This document shows, in pieces, positions 1-10,286 of a DNA stretch of 64,000 nucleotides. A model generated the notes under the pieces. The model was not told the DNA's origin. It searched no databases and worked only from the letters and a program-made list of their open reading frames with translations. The translations under genes and the position numbers were made by a program. Source of the stretch: Phenylobacterium haematophilum. GTDB taxonomy: Bacteria > Pseudomonadota > Alphaproteobacteria > Caulobacterales > Caulobacteraceae. Positions within the stretch are counted from its first letter, which is position 1, and each line of letters opens with the position of its first letter. The stretch lies in the NCBI RefSeq assembly GCF_014196295.1, contig NZ_JACIDK010000002.1:186001-250000 (forward strand), written 5' to 3'.

Positions 1-82
1 CAAGGTGGTGGAGGTCGGTCAGACCCTGGCCGAGCTCGCCGCCGCCACGGGCCTCAGTTTCGAGGAAGAGGAGTTGGCGTGA
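1..82 (+). CDS. C-terminal tail of an unidentified protein (cut by window edge)
   Basis: Only the last 26 codons are present, read from base 2 to a TGA at 80-82. The tail is acidic and ends FEEEELA. It cannot be assigned to a family from so little. Its stop overlaps the GTG start of the next gene (GTGA), so the two are probably translationally coupled in one operon. Confidence 0.55.
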   Translation, partial: KVVEVGQTLAELAAATGLSFEEEELA

Positions 83-387
83 CGCGCCCCACCAAGATCG
101 GCGTCGAGGCGGCGCTGGCCAAGCTGCAGGGTTGGACCCGCGCGCCGGGTGATCGCGAAGCGATCGCTCGCACCTATCGGTTCGCCGATTTCAACATCGC
201 GTTCGCGTTCATGACGCGGGTGGCGATCCGCGCCGAGCAGCTGGACCATCATCCGGAATGGTTCAATGTCTACAACCGCGTCGAAGTGCTGTTGACTACC
301 CATGACGCCGACGGCGTCACCGAGCTCGACCTGACCATGGCGGGCTTCATGGACGAGGCGGCGAAGGCGGCCGGCGCGAAGGACTAG
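79..387 (+). CDS. phhB: Pterin-4a-carbinolamine dehydratase
   Basis: Dehydrates 4a-hydroxytetrahydropterin to regenerate the cofactor of aromatic amino acid hydroxylases (EC 4.2.1.96). The 102-residue length is normal for this single-domain family. The active-site region is clear: the [12 protein letters not shown] helix, then [15 protein letters not shown] with the paired histidines and the following Trp, and a C-terminal [11 protein letters not shown] segment. The GTG start overlaps the upstream stop by four bases. No phenylalanine hydroxylase gene is visible nearby, so the partner enzyme must lie elsewhere or the protein serves another pterin. Confidence 0.93.
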   Translation: MTRPTKIGVEAALAKLQGWTRAPGDREAIARTYRFADFNIAFAFMTRVAIRAEQLDHHPEWFNVYNRVEVLLTTHDADGVTELDLTMAGFMDEAAKAAGAKD

Positions 388-406
388 ACGCCGAAGGGAG
401 GAGACC

Positions 407-1183
407 ATGGCGGGACGGGTCGCGGGCAAGAAGGCGTTCATCACTGGGGGCGCCCAGGGCCTGGGCGCGGCCATCGCCCGCAAGCTGGCGGCCGAGGGCG
501 CCGTGGTCTCGATCGCCGACATCAACTACGCCGGGGCCCAGGCCGTGGCCGCCGAGATTGTCGCCGAGCACGGCGAGGGCGCGGCCTTCGCCTTCCCGCT
601 GGACGTCACCCGGGAAGACCAGTGGATCTACGCCCTGGAGGAGGCCGACGCGGCGATGGGCGGCATCTCGGTGCTGGTCAACAACGCCGGGATCAGCCGC
701 GGCGGGAACATCGAGCAGCTTTCCTTCGAGGACTGGAAGCTGGTGATGAGCGTCAATGTCGACTCGGTCTTCCTGGGGACCAAGCACGCGCTGAAGTATA
801 TGCGCCAGAACCAGCCGGGCTCAATCGTCAACATCTCCTCGATCGCCGGCCTGATCGCCGCCCACAACTCGCCGGTCTACAACGCCTCCAAGGCCGGGGT
901 CTGGCTGCTCAGCAAGGGCATCGCCCTGCACTGCGCCAAGCAGGGGCTGGAGATCCGCTCCAATTCGGTCCACCCGACCTTCATCGACACCCCGATCCTC
1001 GACCCGATCCGCCAGCAGCTCGGCAAGGATGTCGCCGAGGGTAAGCTGGCGCGGCAGATCCCGCTCGGCCACATCGGCGAGCCGGACGACGTCGCCAACG
1101 CCGTGCTCTACCTGGCCAGCGATGAGAGCAAGTTCATGACCGGGGCGGAGCTCAAGCTCGACGGCGGAATTTCGGCGATGTGA
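407..1183 (+). CDS. Short-chain dehydrogenase/reductase, classical SDR
   Basis: A 258-residue NAD(P)-dependent oxidoreductase with all classical SDR signatures: TGGAQGLG nucleotide-binding loop at residues 13-20, Asp39 after the second beta strand (favouring NAD), NNAG at 92-95, and the catalytic Ser144/Tyr158/Lys162 set in NISS...YNASK. The C-terminus (GGISAM) fits the 3-alpha(or 17-beta)-hydroxysteroid/cyclohexanol dehydrogenase-like branch. The ATG follows GGGAGGAG with good spacing and lies 19 bases after phhB, so the two may be co-transcribed. The substrate cannot be read from the sequence. Confidence 0.9.
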   Translation: MAGRVAGKKAFITGGAQGLGAAIARKLAAEGAVVSIADINYAGAQAVAAEIVAEHGEGAAFAFPLDVTREDQWIYALEEADAAMGGISVLVNNAGISRGGNIEQLSFEDWKLVMSVNVDSVFLGTKHALKYMRQNQPGSIVNISSIAGLIAAHNSPVYNASKAGVWLLSKGIALHCAKQGLEIRSNSVHPTFIDTPILDPIRQQLGKDVAEGKLARQIPLGHIGEPDDVANAVLYLASDESKFMTGAELKLDGGISAM

Positions 1184-1355
1184 GGCGGCGGCGGGCTGCA
1201 GCGTCCCGCGCGTGTCCGGTTCCGACTCGCTACCCGGGCGCCCCACCTGGCTTGATTATGACGCGTGTCTGATGCGATAGCGGCACCGGGTGCCCGGCTG
1301 TTTTGGCCGGTCAGGGTTTTTCGTTGGTCGGGCCGCCAGCGCGGAGACCCGCGCC

Positions 1356-2543
1356 ATGTCGCCAGCCACCCGCCGCCCTTCCGTCCTGCGAGAGTTGCTA
1401 GACAGCGGCGCTGCAGGCGGTTTGCTCCTGATGGCCGCCGCCGTGCTGGCGCTGTTCGTCGCCAACTCGCCCCTGGCCGATAAGTACTTCGCGCTGCTGC
1501 ATGAGCCTCTGGGCGGCCTCGATGTCCTGCACTGGATCAATGACGGGCTCATGGCCCTGTTCTTCTTGTTCGTGGGGCTGGAGATCAAACGGGAGTTTCT
1601 GGACGGCCAGCTATCGACCTGGGCCAACAGAAGCCTGCCGGGATTCGCCGCGGCGGGCGGGGTCGTCGTCCCGGGTCTCCTCTATGCGGCTATCAATTTT
1701 GGCCAGGGCGAAACGCTGCGCGGATGGGCCATCCCAACGGCCACCGACATCGCCTTCGCCCTGGGCGTGCTGTCTCTCCTCGGCTCACGGGTCCCAACAA
1801 GCCTGAAGGTATTCCTCGCCACCCTGGCGATTATCGACGACCTGGTCGCCGTGCTGGTGATCGCGGTGTTCTACACCGCGGAGCTGAACCTGGCGGCGCT
1901 TGCAGGTGCGGCCGTCGCCACCTTGCTGCTGATCGGGCTCAACCGACTGAAGGTCATGCGGCTCGCGCCTTACCTCATGCTCGGCGCCGCCCTCTGGTGG
2001 CTGGTGCTGCTGTCGGGCGTCCACGCCACCATCGCCGGAGTGGTTTTGGCGCTGACAATCCCCCTACGCCGGTCCAAGGCCGCACCCGACGATATGACCT
2101 CGCCCCTGCACCGCCTGGAACATGGCTTGAGCGGGTGGGTGGCGTTCCTGATCGTGCCGGTCTTCGGCTTCGCCAACGCCGGCGTCTCGTTCGCCGGCAT
2201 GAGCGCGGCTGTTCTGCTGGAGCCGGTGACGCTGGGGGTGGCGCTCGGGCTGTTCCTCGGCAAACAGGTGGGCGTGTTCGGCGCCGCCGCCCTGGCGATC
2301 AAGTTGCGGTTGGCGAACCTGCCTGTCGCGGCCTCCTGGGCCCAGCTCTATGGCGTGGCCCTGCTCTGCGGCATCGGCTTCACCATGAGCCTCTTCATCG
2401 GTCTCCTTGCGTTCCCCGACCCGGCCCTGCAGGACGAAGTGAAAGTCGGGGTTCTGGCCGGTTCGCTTGTTTCCGCCCTTTGCGGCGCAGCACTGCTCAG
2501 CCTAGCCAAGCGTGAGCCGCGCAAGGCGTCTTACGGAGCCTGA
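1356..2543 (+). CDS. nhaA: Na+/H+ antiporter NhaA
   Basis: Inner-membrane electrogenic sodium/proton antiporter for pH and sodium homeostasis. About 395 residues and a dozen hydrophobic segments match the family. The ion-binding aspartates are visible: Asp131 in ATDIAFALG and the Asp161-Asp162 pair in IIDDLVAV, equivalent to E. coli D133 and D163/D164. The N-terminal [12 protein letters not shown] motif is also present. I chose the ATG at 1356 because GGAG lies about ten bases upstream and the N-terminus then matches the family; a GTG at 1290 would add 22 atypical residues. It converges with the next gene. Confidence 0.96.
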   Translation: MSPATRRPSVLRELLDSGAAGGLLLMAAAVLALFVANSPLADKYFALLHEPLGGLDVLHWINDGLMALFFLFVGLEIKREFLDGQLSTWANRSLPGFAAAGGVVVPGLLYAAINFGQGETLRGWAIPTATDIAFALGVLSLLGSRVPTSLKVFLATLAIIDDLVAVLVIAVFYTAELNLAALAGAAVATLLLIGLNRLKVMRLAPYLMLGAALWWLVLLSGVHATIAGVVLALTIPLRRSKAAPDDMTSPLHRLEHGLSGWVAFLIVPVFGFANAGVSFAGMSAAVLLEPVTLGVALGLFLGKQVGVFGAAALAIKLRLANLPVAASWAQLYGVALLCGIGFTMSLFIGLLAFPDPALQDEVKVGVLAGSLVSALCGAALLSLAKREPRKASYGA

Positions 2544-2563
2544 CGGGACGGCTCCATTCCGCT

Positions 2564-4119
<1,556 letters not shown>

Positions 4120-4123
4120 CGCC

Positions 4124-5275
4124 ATGCTGCCCTACGGCCGCCAGACCATCGAGGAGGACGACATCGCCGCGGTGGCCCAGGCGCTGCGCGGCGACTTCCT
4201 GACCACCGGGCCGACGGTCGAGGCGTTCGAGACCGCCTTCGCCCAGAAGGTCGGCGCCCAGCACGCCGTGGCCTGTTCCAACGGCACGGCGGCGCTGCAC
4301 CTGGCGATGCTGGCGCTGGAGGTTCAGGAGGGCGAGGTGGTGATCGCCCCCTCGATCACCTTCCTGGCCACCGCCAACTGCGCGCGCTTCGTCGGCGCCG
4401 AGGTCGTGTTCGCCGACGTCGATCCGCAGACGGGACTGATGACCCCCGCGACCCTGGCCGAGGCTATGACCCGGCTGGAGGGACGGCGGCTGCGCGCGGT
4501 TCTGCCGGTGCATCTGCGCGGCGACACCGCCGAGCTGCCGGCGCTGGAGGCCCTGGCCAAGACCGCCGGCGCGGTGCTGGTCGAGGATGCGCCGCACGCC
4601 CTGGGCTCGACCCTGAAATTCGGCAATAGCGCTGAGCAGGTCGGCGACTGCGCGCACTCGGCGATGGCCACCTTCTCGTTCCACCCGGTCAAGACCATCG
4701 CCACCGGCGAAGGCGGCATGGTGACGACCAACGACTCGCGGCTGGCCGAACGCCTGCGCCGGCTGCGCAGCCACGGCATGATCCGGCCGGCCGGCGGCGA
4801 TCCGTGGTGGTACGAGATGCCGGAGATCGGCTTCAACTACCGGCTTCCCGACATCCTCTGCGCGCTGGGGATCTCGCAACTGGGCAAGCTGGACGCCTTC
4901 GCTGCGCGCCGGCGGATCCTGGCGGCCCGGTACGAGGCGGCGCTCAAGCCGCTCGCGCCACTGGTCGTCCAGGCGACGCGGCCCGACTGGAGCGATCCGG
5001 TCCTGCACCTGATGGTGGCGCTGATCGACTTCGAGGCGGTGGGCCGCTCGCGCCGCGAGGTAGTCGAAGCCTTGCGTGAGCGCGGCGTCGGCACCCAGGT
5101 CCACTATATCCCAGTCCACACCCAGCCCTATTACCGCGAGCGCTACGGCGAGCGGGAGCTGCCGGGCGCCAACGCCTGGTACGAGCGCTGCCTGTCGCTG
5201 CCGCTCTATCCGGGCATGGCCGACGAGGACGTCGACCGGGTGGCCGCAGCGCTGGCGGACGTGCTCGGGCTCTAA
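4124..5275 (+). CDS. pseC: UDP-4-amino-4,6-dideoxy-N-acetyl-beta-L-altrosamine transaminase, PseC/FlmB
   Basis: PLP-dependent aminotransferase acting directly on the PseB product. The 383-residue DegT/DnrJ/EryC1-fold protein shows GDFLTTGP near the N-terminus, the SNGTAALHLA cofactor phosphate loop, VEDAPHALGS (Asp155 bonding the pyridine nitrogen) and the PLP lysine at residue 190 in FSFHPVKTIATGEGG. LRSHGM and the GFNYRLPDILCALG stretch are also typical. It is cotranscribed with pseB (four-base gap). Note VEDAPHALG rather than the more usual VEDAAHALG, probably neutral. Confidence 0.93.
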   Translation: MLPYGRQTIEEDDIAAVAQALRGDFLTTGPTVEAFETAFAQKVGAQHAVACSNGTAALHLAMLALEVQEGEVVIAPSITFLATANCARFVGAEVVFADVDPQTGLMTPATLAEAMTRLEGRRLRAVLPVHLRGDTAELPALEALAKTAGAVLVEDAPHALGSTLKFGNSAEQVGDCAHSAMATFSFHPVKTIATGEGGMVTTNDSRLAERLRRLRSHGMIRPAGGDPWWYEMPEIGFNYRLPDILCALGISQLGKLDAFAARRRILAARYEAALKPLAPLVVQATRPDWSDPVLHLMVALIDFEAVGRSRREVVEALRERGVGTQVHYIPVHTQPYYRERYGERELPGANAWYERCLSLPLYPGMADEDVDRVAAALADVLGL

Positions 5276-5399
5276 GCGCGGGGCGTCCGATCTCCGCGCA
5301 TCGCCGGCGAAATCCGCTTGCCCGGCGGCGCGGGGGGCCTAGGTAAGGCGGCCCGACCGGTCTCTGCCGGTTCCAAGCTCATTCCGACCGGCGCAGCCC

Positions 5400-6314
5400 A
5401 TGGCCCAGGACGATTCCGCCCGCATCAACGGTTCCGCGCTTGCGGTCGGGGCCGGCTGCTACCTGATCTGGGGGCTGGTGCCGCTGGCCTTCCAGATCAT
5501 GGGCCGAATGGGCATCGGGGCCTGGGAGCTCCTCGCCCACCGCACGCTCTGGGCGGCGCCGACCGCCTTCCTGTTCGTGGCGATGGCGGGCCAGACCAAG
5601 CAATTGGCGGGCGTGCTGCGCAACGGCCGCACCATGGCCTGGCTGGCGCTGTCGGCGGGGATCATCGCGGTCAACTGGCTGGTGTTCATCTGGGCGGTGA
5701 ACAACGGCCGGGTGCTGGAAACCAGCCTCGGCTACTTCATCAATCCGCTAATGGCGATGGCGGCCGGCGCCGTGATCTTCCGTGAGCGGATGGACGCCAT
5801 CGGCAAGGGCGCGATAGCCCTGGCTGGGGTCGGGGTGGTGATCCAGACCTGCGCCCTGGGCCACCTGCCGATCATCTCGCTGACCCTGGCGACGAGCTTT
5901 TGCGCCTATGGAATCATCCGCAAGCGGGTGGCGGCCGAGGCGCAGACCGGCCTCTTGATCGAGTGCCTGATCCTCGGCCTGCCCGGCGCGGTGCTGATCG
6001 CCTGGCTGCAGAGCCAGGGTCAGGGCCACTTCACGGCCAGTCCGGCGGCGGCGGCCTGGCTGCTGGCCTGCGGGCCGATGACGGCGCTGCCGCTGATGAT
6101 GTTCTCGTGGGCGGCGCGGCGGATTCCGTTCTCGGCCATGGGCTTTTTGCAGTTCATCGCCCCCAGCATGACCTTCGTGATGGGGGTGATGCAGGGCGAG
6201 CCGTTCACCCCGCTGCGGGGCGTCTCATTCGCCTTCATCTGGGGCGGGGCGGCGGTGTTCGCGTTCGGCGCCTGGCGGCGCAGCCGCATCTTGGCCGCTC
6301 AGAGCGCGGCGTAG
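5400..6314 (+). CDS. rarD: EamA-family transporter, RarD type
   Basis: Inner-membrane protein of 304 residues with about ten hydrophobic segments, made of two EamA halves. The N-terminal GCYLIWGLVPLAFQ, the HRTLWAAP turn after the second helix and the YFINPLMAM segment are the RarD (chloramphenicol-sensitivity protein) pattern. The physiological substrate of this family is not settled; amino acids or other small metabolites are likely. It is a single gene 124 bases after pseC, and its last 16 bases overlap the end of the convergent serine hydrolase. Confidence 0.88.
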   Translation: MAQDDSARINGSALAVGAGCYLIWGLVPLAFQIMGRMGIGAWELLAHRTLWAAPTAFLFVAMAGQTKQLAGVLRNGRTMAWLALSAGIIAVNWLVFIWAVNNGRVLETSLGYFINPLMAMAAGAVIFRERMDAIGKGAIALAGVGVVIQTCALGHLPIISLTLATSFCAYGIIRKRVAAEAQTGLLIECLILGLPGAVLIAWLQSQGQGHFTASPAAAAWLLACGPMTALPLMMFSWAARRIPFSAMGFLQFIAPSMTFVMGVMQGEPFTPLRGVSFAFIWGGAAVFAFGAWRRSRILAAQSAA

Positions 6315-7426
6315 GCGGCCTCGATCAGCCGCTTGGCGCGGGCGTCGCCGATCAGGTCGGTGGACTGCTTGTTCATGACATAGGCCCCGGCCAGGCCGGT
6401 CTCCGGATCGGCGAAGGCGCAGGAGCCGCCCCAGCCGGAATGGCCGAAGGTCTGCTCGCCCGGACCCCATACCTTGACGGCGCTGTTGCGCATGAAGCCG
6501 GCGCCCCAGCTCATCACGAACGGCAGCACCAGGTCCTGGCCGTGGATGCGCTCGCGCGAGGCCTCGGCGATCAGGGCCGGCGAGAGGATGGTCTCGCCGT
6601 CGAGCCAGCCGTCGTTGGCCAGCGCGCCGATCAGCCGCGCCAGGGCCGGGGCGGTGGCGTGTCCGTTGGCGGAGGGGATCTCGATGCGCCGCCACTCGGC
6701 CTGGCCGCGGCCGGCGGGCGAGGACCACGGCGTCAGGAACGCAGCCTTGGTCGCAGCATTGATTTCGCCGAAGTTCGGCAGGCCGTTCGGTCGCTGCAGG
6801 TCGGCGACGCGCCCGTGCTCGGCGTCCGGCAGGCCGATCCAGAGGTCGAGGCCGAAGGGCCGCGCCAGGTCCTCGCGCAGGGCGGTCCCCATGGTCCGTC
6901 CGTCGACCCGGCGGAAGATCTCGCCGGCCAGGTAGCCGAAGGTGATCGGGTGGTAGCCGCTGGCGGTCCCGGGCGGCCACAGCGGGGCCATGGCGGCGAG
7001 CTTGGCGCAGACGGCGTCCCAGTCGAACCACAACGAGGGCTCCATCTCGTCAGGGAAGCCGGAGAGACCCTCCTGGTGGCTCATCACCTGTTCAATGGTG
7101 ATCGCCGCCTTTCCGGCCTGGGCGAACTCCGGCCAGACGTCGGCTACGCGTTGGGCGTAGTCGAGCTTTCCGGCGTCGACCAGCCGCGCGATCAGCAGCG
7201 CGGCGATCGCCTTGGTGGTCGAGAACACCGGCGTCAGGGTGCGCTCGTCGAAGGGCTTGGCGCGCTGGCGGTCGGCGAAGCCGGCCCAGAGATCGACGAC
7301 CAGCTCGCCGCGCTCGACCAGCGAGAAACGCGCGCCGAGCTCTTGGCCGGCAGCGAAGTTGTCCTCGAAGGCGGCGCGGACGCCAGAGAAGCGCTCGGGA
7401 CAGAGGCCGTGAATCTCGGGGGTCAT
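6299..7426 (-). CDS. Serine hydrolase of the class C beta-lactamase/esterase fold
   Basis: A 375-residue cytoplasmic protein without an obvious signal peptide. The nucleophile motif S-x-x-K is STTK at residues 69-72, followed by the SHQEGLSGF helix, a SGYHPITFGYLAGE segment that supplies the tyrosine base, and a C-terminal GHSGWGGS motif in place of KTG. These mark EstB-like esterases/D-peptidases rather than true beta-lactamases. Its ATG overlaps the pdxY stop (ATGA), so it is the last gene of a leftward operon. A clear paralogue with the motif at the same residue numbers lies at 46263-47390. Confidence 0.87.
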   Translation of the reverse strand: MTPEIHGLCPERFSGVRAAFEDNFAAGQELGARFSLVERGELVVDLWAGFADRQRAKPFDERTLTPVFSTTKAIAALLIARLVDAGKLDYAQRVADVWPEFAQAGKAAITIEQVMSHQEGLSGFPDEMEPSLWFDWDAVCAKLAAMAPLWPPGTASGYHPITFGYLAGEIFRRVDGRTMGTALREDLARPFGLDLWIGLPDAEHGRVADLQRPNGLPNFGEINAATKAAFLTPWSSPAGRGQAEWRRIEIPSANGHATAPALARLIGALANDGWLDGETILSPALIAEASRERIHGQDLVLPFVMSWGAGFMRNSAVKVWGPGEQTFGHSGWGGSCAFADPETGLAGAYVMNKQSTDLIGDARAKRLIEAAYAAL

Positions 7427-8280
7427 GCCAATCGCTCCAAACGCACGCTGGGGGAGGTCGCCTTCAGCCGCTGGGCCATGGCGACGATGGGAAGTTCGGC
7501 CGCGCTTGCGGCATGGGCCGCGGCGACGGTCTCGGCCACGCCGCCGACCGCGCGGCCCAGCGCATAGGAGCCGGACAGGCCGTCGAGGATCGCCGCGCCG
7601 AACAGGGCGCTGAGCAGGTCGCCGGTGCCCTTGGGGGCCGAGGGCAGCCGCGGATGGGCGGCCATCCAGGCTTCGCCCGGCTGCGCATAGATCACCCCGA
7701 TCTCCTTGCCGCGTCCGACCGAGGAGACCAGGGCCGGCTTGCCCAGGCGCTGGGCGGCGACCAGCACGTCCTGCGGCGTGCGGGTCGGCAGGCCGCTCAG
7801 GTGGGCCAGCTCCCAGGCGTTGGGGGCCAGGACGTCGGCGCGCGGGACCAAGTGCTCGGCGATCGCCGCGGCGACCTCGGCCGGGACGTAGAGGCCTTTG
7901 CCGGCGTCGCCGATGGTCGGGTCGACGATGACCACCGGCGCGCGCGGAGCCTCTCCGCCGTAGCCGCTGCGCTTGGCGCCGCGGACCGCGTCGATGGCCT
8001 GGGCGGCGGCGAGCACCTGTTCAGGGAAGGCGAAGTAGCCGGTCAGCACCAGATCGGTCTGGCCGAACAGCTTGTTGGCTTCGATGCCGGCCAGCACGCC
8101 CTCGAGCACGGCCGGTTCGATCTTGGCGCCGCCGGGCGGGCCCCAGCCGGGATGGCGGCCGTAGAGCACGGTCGGCGCGACCATGGTGTCGATGCGCAGG
8201 ATCGAGAGGGCGCTGGCCTGGGCCGTTCCGCCGACATGGCTGGCGGCGACGTGGCTGGAGATGATCAGCGCGAGCGGCAT
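7423..8280 (-). CDS. pdxY: Pyridoxal kinase PdxY
   Basis: A ribokinase-fold enzyme of 285 residues that phosphorylates pyridoxal in the PLP salvage pathway. Visible features are the N-terminal ISSHVAASHVGG substrate region, VLYGRHPGWGPPGG, VIVDPTIGD, LAPNAWELAHLSG, and the ATP/anion-hole motif PKGTGDLLSALFG. The ATG at 8280 is chosen because the protein aligns with the family from there. The same frame stays open upstream to 9018 only because of the frameshift in the preceding SDR gene, so the apparent 531-codon fusion is probably not real. Followed by the serine hydrolase with an ATGA overlap. Confidence 0.9.
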   Translation of the reverse strand: MPLALIISSHVAASHVGGTAQASALSILRIDTMVAPTVLYGRHPGWGPPGGAKIEPAVLEGVLAGIEANKLFGQTDLVLTGYFAFPEQVLAAAQAIDAVRGAKRSGYGGEAPRAPVVIVDPTIGDAGKGLYVPAEVAAAIAEHLVPRADVLAPNAWELAHLSGLPTRTPQDVLVAAQRLGKPALVSSVGRGKEIGVIYAQPGEAWMAAHPRLPSAPKGTGDLLSALFGAAILDGLSGSYALGRAVGGVAETVAAAHAASAAELPIVAMAQRLKATSPSVRLERLA

Positions 8281-8326
8281 GGCCGCCCTGCTTAGCCGAG
8301 CGCCCCCGATCCCGACAAGCTGGGCG

Positions 8327-9018
8327 CTACCAGGTCTCGCGGAACGGCCGCACTTCGGCGAGGAACGACCAAGCGCTCTTGGGCTGGTGGGCCAGGTGGA
8401 AGACCTCGCCGGCGCAGGGGCGATGAAGAAGTCGTCGGGCGCCTCTTTGTAGCGCTCGCGGGTCCACGGCACGTCGATCACCGCGTCGATCACCAGATAG
8501 GCGACGTGCACGCCCTTGGGGCCGACCTCGCGCGCGATGGCTTCGGCCAGGATGCGCTGAGCGGCCTTGGTCGGAGCGAAGCCGGCGAAATTGGCCTTGC
8601 CCCGCAGGGCCGAGGTGTTGCCGGTGACGATCAGCGCGCCGCCGCCGGCCTCGATCATCTTCGGCGCGGCCAGGCGGGCGAGGTGGTGCAGGGCCATGAC
8701 GTTGGTCGCGAAATTCTGCTCCAACACCGACGGGTCGATGTCGAGGAAGTTGCCGAAGGCGCCGCCGACGGCGTTGTGCACCACCACCTTGGGCGTTCCG
8801 AAGCGGACGATCAGGTCCTCGACGGCGGCGATCAGCGCCCCGGCGTCGGAGACGTCGACCGGCACGGCGACCGCGTCGGGGATCTCCTGGGCCAGGGCGG
8901 CGAGCCGGTCGAAGTTCCGGGCCAGCATGGCCACGCGGTAGCCGTGGGCGGCGAACCTGCGGACGATCGAGGACCCAGTCCCGGGGCCGACCCCGGTGAC
9001 GATGGCGAGCGGTTTCAT
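8327..9018 (-). pseudogene. SDR-family oxidoreductase interrupted by a frameshift
   Basis: From ATG 9018 the protein reads as an SDR with TGVGPGTG at residues 8-15, a NAVGG variant of NNAG, and an APTKAAQR segment where YxxxK would lie, so the catalytic tyrosine looks absent. The reading frame breaks at about 8405-8420. The expected family C-terminus (EVFHLAHQPKSAWSF...RETW, stop TAG at 8327-8329) is in another frame. The total of 692 bases is one short of a codon multiple. Alignment to the usual DDFF...P..IA.EV pattern suggests about seven bases are missing. It is either a real mutation or a sequencing error. Confidence 0.75.
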
Positions 9019-9042
9019 CTGGCGTTCCTTGTGGCGAGAGGG

Positions 9043-9618
9043 TCAGGCCGCGAGCGCGCGGCGCAGGAAGTCGAGGCGGTCGTTGCCGAAGAACAGCAGG
9101 CCGCCCTCCGTGACGAAGCTGGGGGCGCCGAAGACGCCGGCCTCGACCGCCTGGGCGACATTGGCTTCGAGCTCGGCGGCGCGCTCGGGGGCGTCGATCA
9201 ACTCGGCGGTGACGCCGAGATCGGCGAGCAGGGCGGCGACGTCGGTGCTGGAACCGAGCGGCGCATCGCCCGCCCACATTGCGCGGAACAGCCGGTCGGC
9301 GGCCGCAGGACCGTGGCCGAGCTTTATGGCCGCGAGCGCCGCATGCAGCAGGCGCGGGCCCTCAATGCTGCTCATGGCCGGATTTGGGCTGAGCGGGGCG
9401 CCGTAGAGCTGCGCCCAGCGGCCGAGGTCGGCGCGGGCATAGGTCTGCTTGGGCTTGCAGATGATGGTGGTCGGCACGTTGCCGACCCGCTTCATCACCT
9501 CAAGCACGTCGATCGGCTTGTAGGCGAACTCGCCCGGCAGGCCCGGGAGCTGGGTGCTGGCCAGGTAGGAATAGGGGCTGCGAAAGTCGAAGTAGAAGGT
9601 GGTGCGGGTCAGGCTCAT
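9043..9618 (-). CDS. 2-hydroxychromene-2-carboxylate isomerase / DsbA-fold protein
   Basis: A 191-residue thioredoxin-like kappa-GST/DsbA-fold protein. It opens TTFYFDFRSPYSYLA, the hallmark SPYSYL motif where the catalytic Ser replaces the DsbA cysteine pair, and has a near-C-terminal GVFGAPSFV cis-proline loop and FFGNDRLDFL. Family members isomerise 2-hydroxychromene-2-carboxylate in naphthalene catabolism or conjugate glutathione, but many act on unknown substrates. Its start overlaps the stop of the HxlR regulator (ATGA), and the SDR follows 24 bases later, so regulator, isomerase and SDR form one operon. Confidence 0.88.
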   Translation of the reverse strand: MSLTRTTFYFDFRSPYSYLASTQLPGLPGEFAYKPIDVLEVMKRVGNVPTTIICKPKQTYARADLGRWAQLYGAPLSPNPAMSSIEGPRLLHAALAAIKLGHGPAAADRLFRAMWAGDAPLGSSTDVAALLADLGVTAELIDAPERAAELEANVAQAVEAGVFGAPSFVTEGGLLFFGNDRLDFLRRALAA

Positions 9619-10106
9619 GGGCGGCTTCCTCCAAGCAGCTTGCGGACATTGGCGTCGGCGGCGGGGCCAGGACGCAGGCGGGCGCGTCCGCGCGGGACGG
9701 GCTGACCGGTTTCCTGGTCGACGAGAGCCAGGACCAGCGGTCGGCCGCTGGCTGCGTCGACGAGTTCGATGGTCGGGGCGCCGAGGCCGTTGGTGTCCCA
9801 GCGGTCGCCCCACTCGCGCAGCGCCGTCGTGACCTTCCAGAGGTCGCGACCCTTGTCGGTCAGGCGATATTCGTGACGCGGCGGGTTGTCCTGGTAGGGG
9901 CGGCGCTCGACCAGGCCTGAGCTTTCCAGGTGCTTGAGGCGGGTCGAGAGCGTGGTGGTCGGCATGCCGGTCGAGGCCTGCAGTTCGTCGTACCTCGACA
10001 GGCCCAGCGACAGGTCGCGCAGCAGCAGCACCGCCCAACGGTCGCCGATCGCCTCAAGGGCGCCGGCGACGGAACAGGTCATGCCGGCGAAGGACTTGGC
10101 GCGCAT
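9615..10106 (-). CDS. HxlR-family winged-helix transcriptional regulator
   Basis: About 163 residues from the ATG at 10106, which has GGGAG upstream; an upstream extension to 10193 lacks family similarity. The HxlR/MarR-like domain shows CSVAGALEAIGDRWAVLLLRDL, then the recognition part MPTTTLSTRLKHLESSGLVERR and the wing PPRHEYRLTDKG. The C-terminal third is a less conserved effector or dimer part. It is the first gene of the leftward operon. A 21-bp palindrome at 10123-10143 just ahead of its start suggests it represses itself and the operon. Confidence 0.9.
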   Translation of the reverse strand: MRAKSFAGMTCSVAGALEAIGDRWAVLLLRDLSLGLSRYDELQASTGMPTTTLSTRLKHLESSGLVERRPYQDNPPRHEYRLTDKGRDLWKVTTALREWGDRWDTNGLGAPTIELVDAASGRPLVLALVDQETGQPVPRGRARLRPGPAADANVRKLLGGSRP

Positions 10107-10122
10107 GGCGAGGGCTCCCCAG

Positions 10123-10143
10123 TAACTCTTATTATTAGAGTTA
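10123..10143 (-). promoter_or_regulatory. Candidate HxlR operator overlapping the promoter
   Basis: The palindrome TAACTCT-N7-AGAGTTA has perfect seven-base arms around an AT-only centre. It is the most AT-rich spot in the neighbourhood and sits 17 bases before the regulator's ATG, where a -10 element would lie. HxlR regulators bind such short inverted repeats and are usually autoregulated. That this protein binds this site is inference. Confidence 0.6.
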
Positions 10144-10233
10144 GCGGGCGCGCGGCGGGGCGCAAGGGGGTGTTGGGTTTTCCTCTCCCCCAAAGGGGCG
10201 AGGGAGCGGTCGAGGGGCAGACTGCAAACGAAA

Positions 10234-10261
10234 ACGGCGGCCGTGTCGCCACGGCCGCCGT
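10234..10261 (-). terminator. Terminator of the trmD-rplS transcript
   Basis: Perfect 12-bp stem ACGGCGGCCGTG / CACGGCCGCCGT with a four-base loop, 26 bases beyond the rplS stop. In the leftward direction it is followed by TTTTCGTTTG, giving the U-rich run of an intrinsic terminator. Confidence 0.8.
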
Positions 10262-10286
10262 CTGAAGTCTCGTGAAACCTGGAAGC

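Noticed and set aside
7423-9018. A 531-codon SDR-PdxY fusion protein
   Set aside because: The SDR C-terminus is found intact in another frame and PdxY has its own ATG; the continuous frame is best explained by a small deletion.
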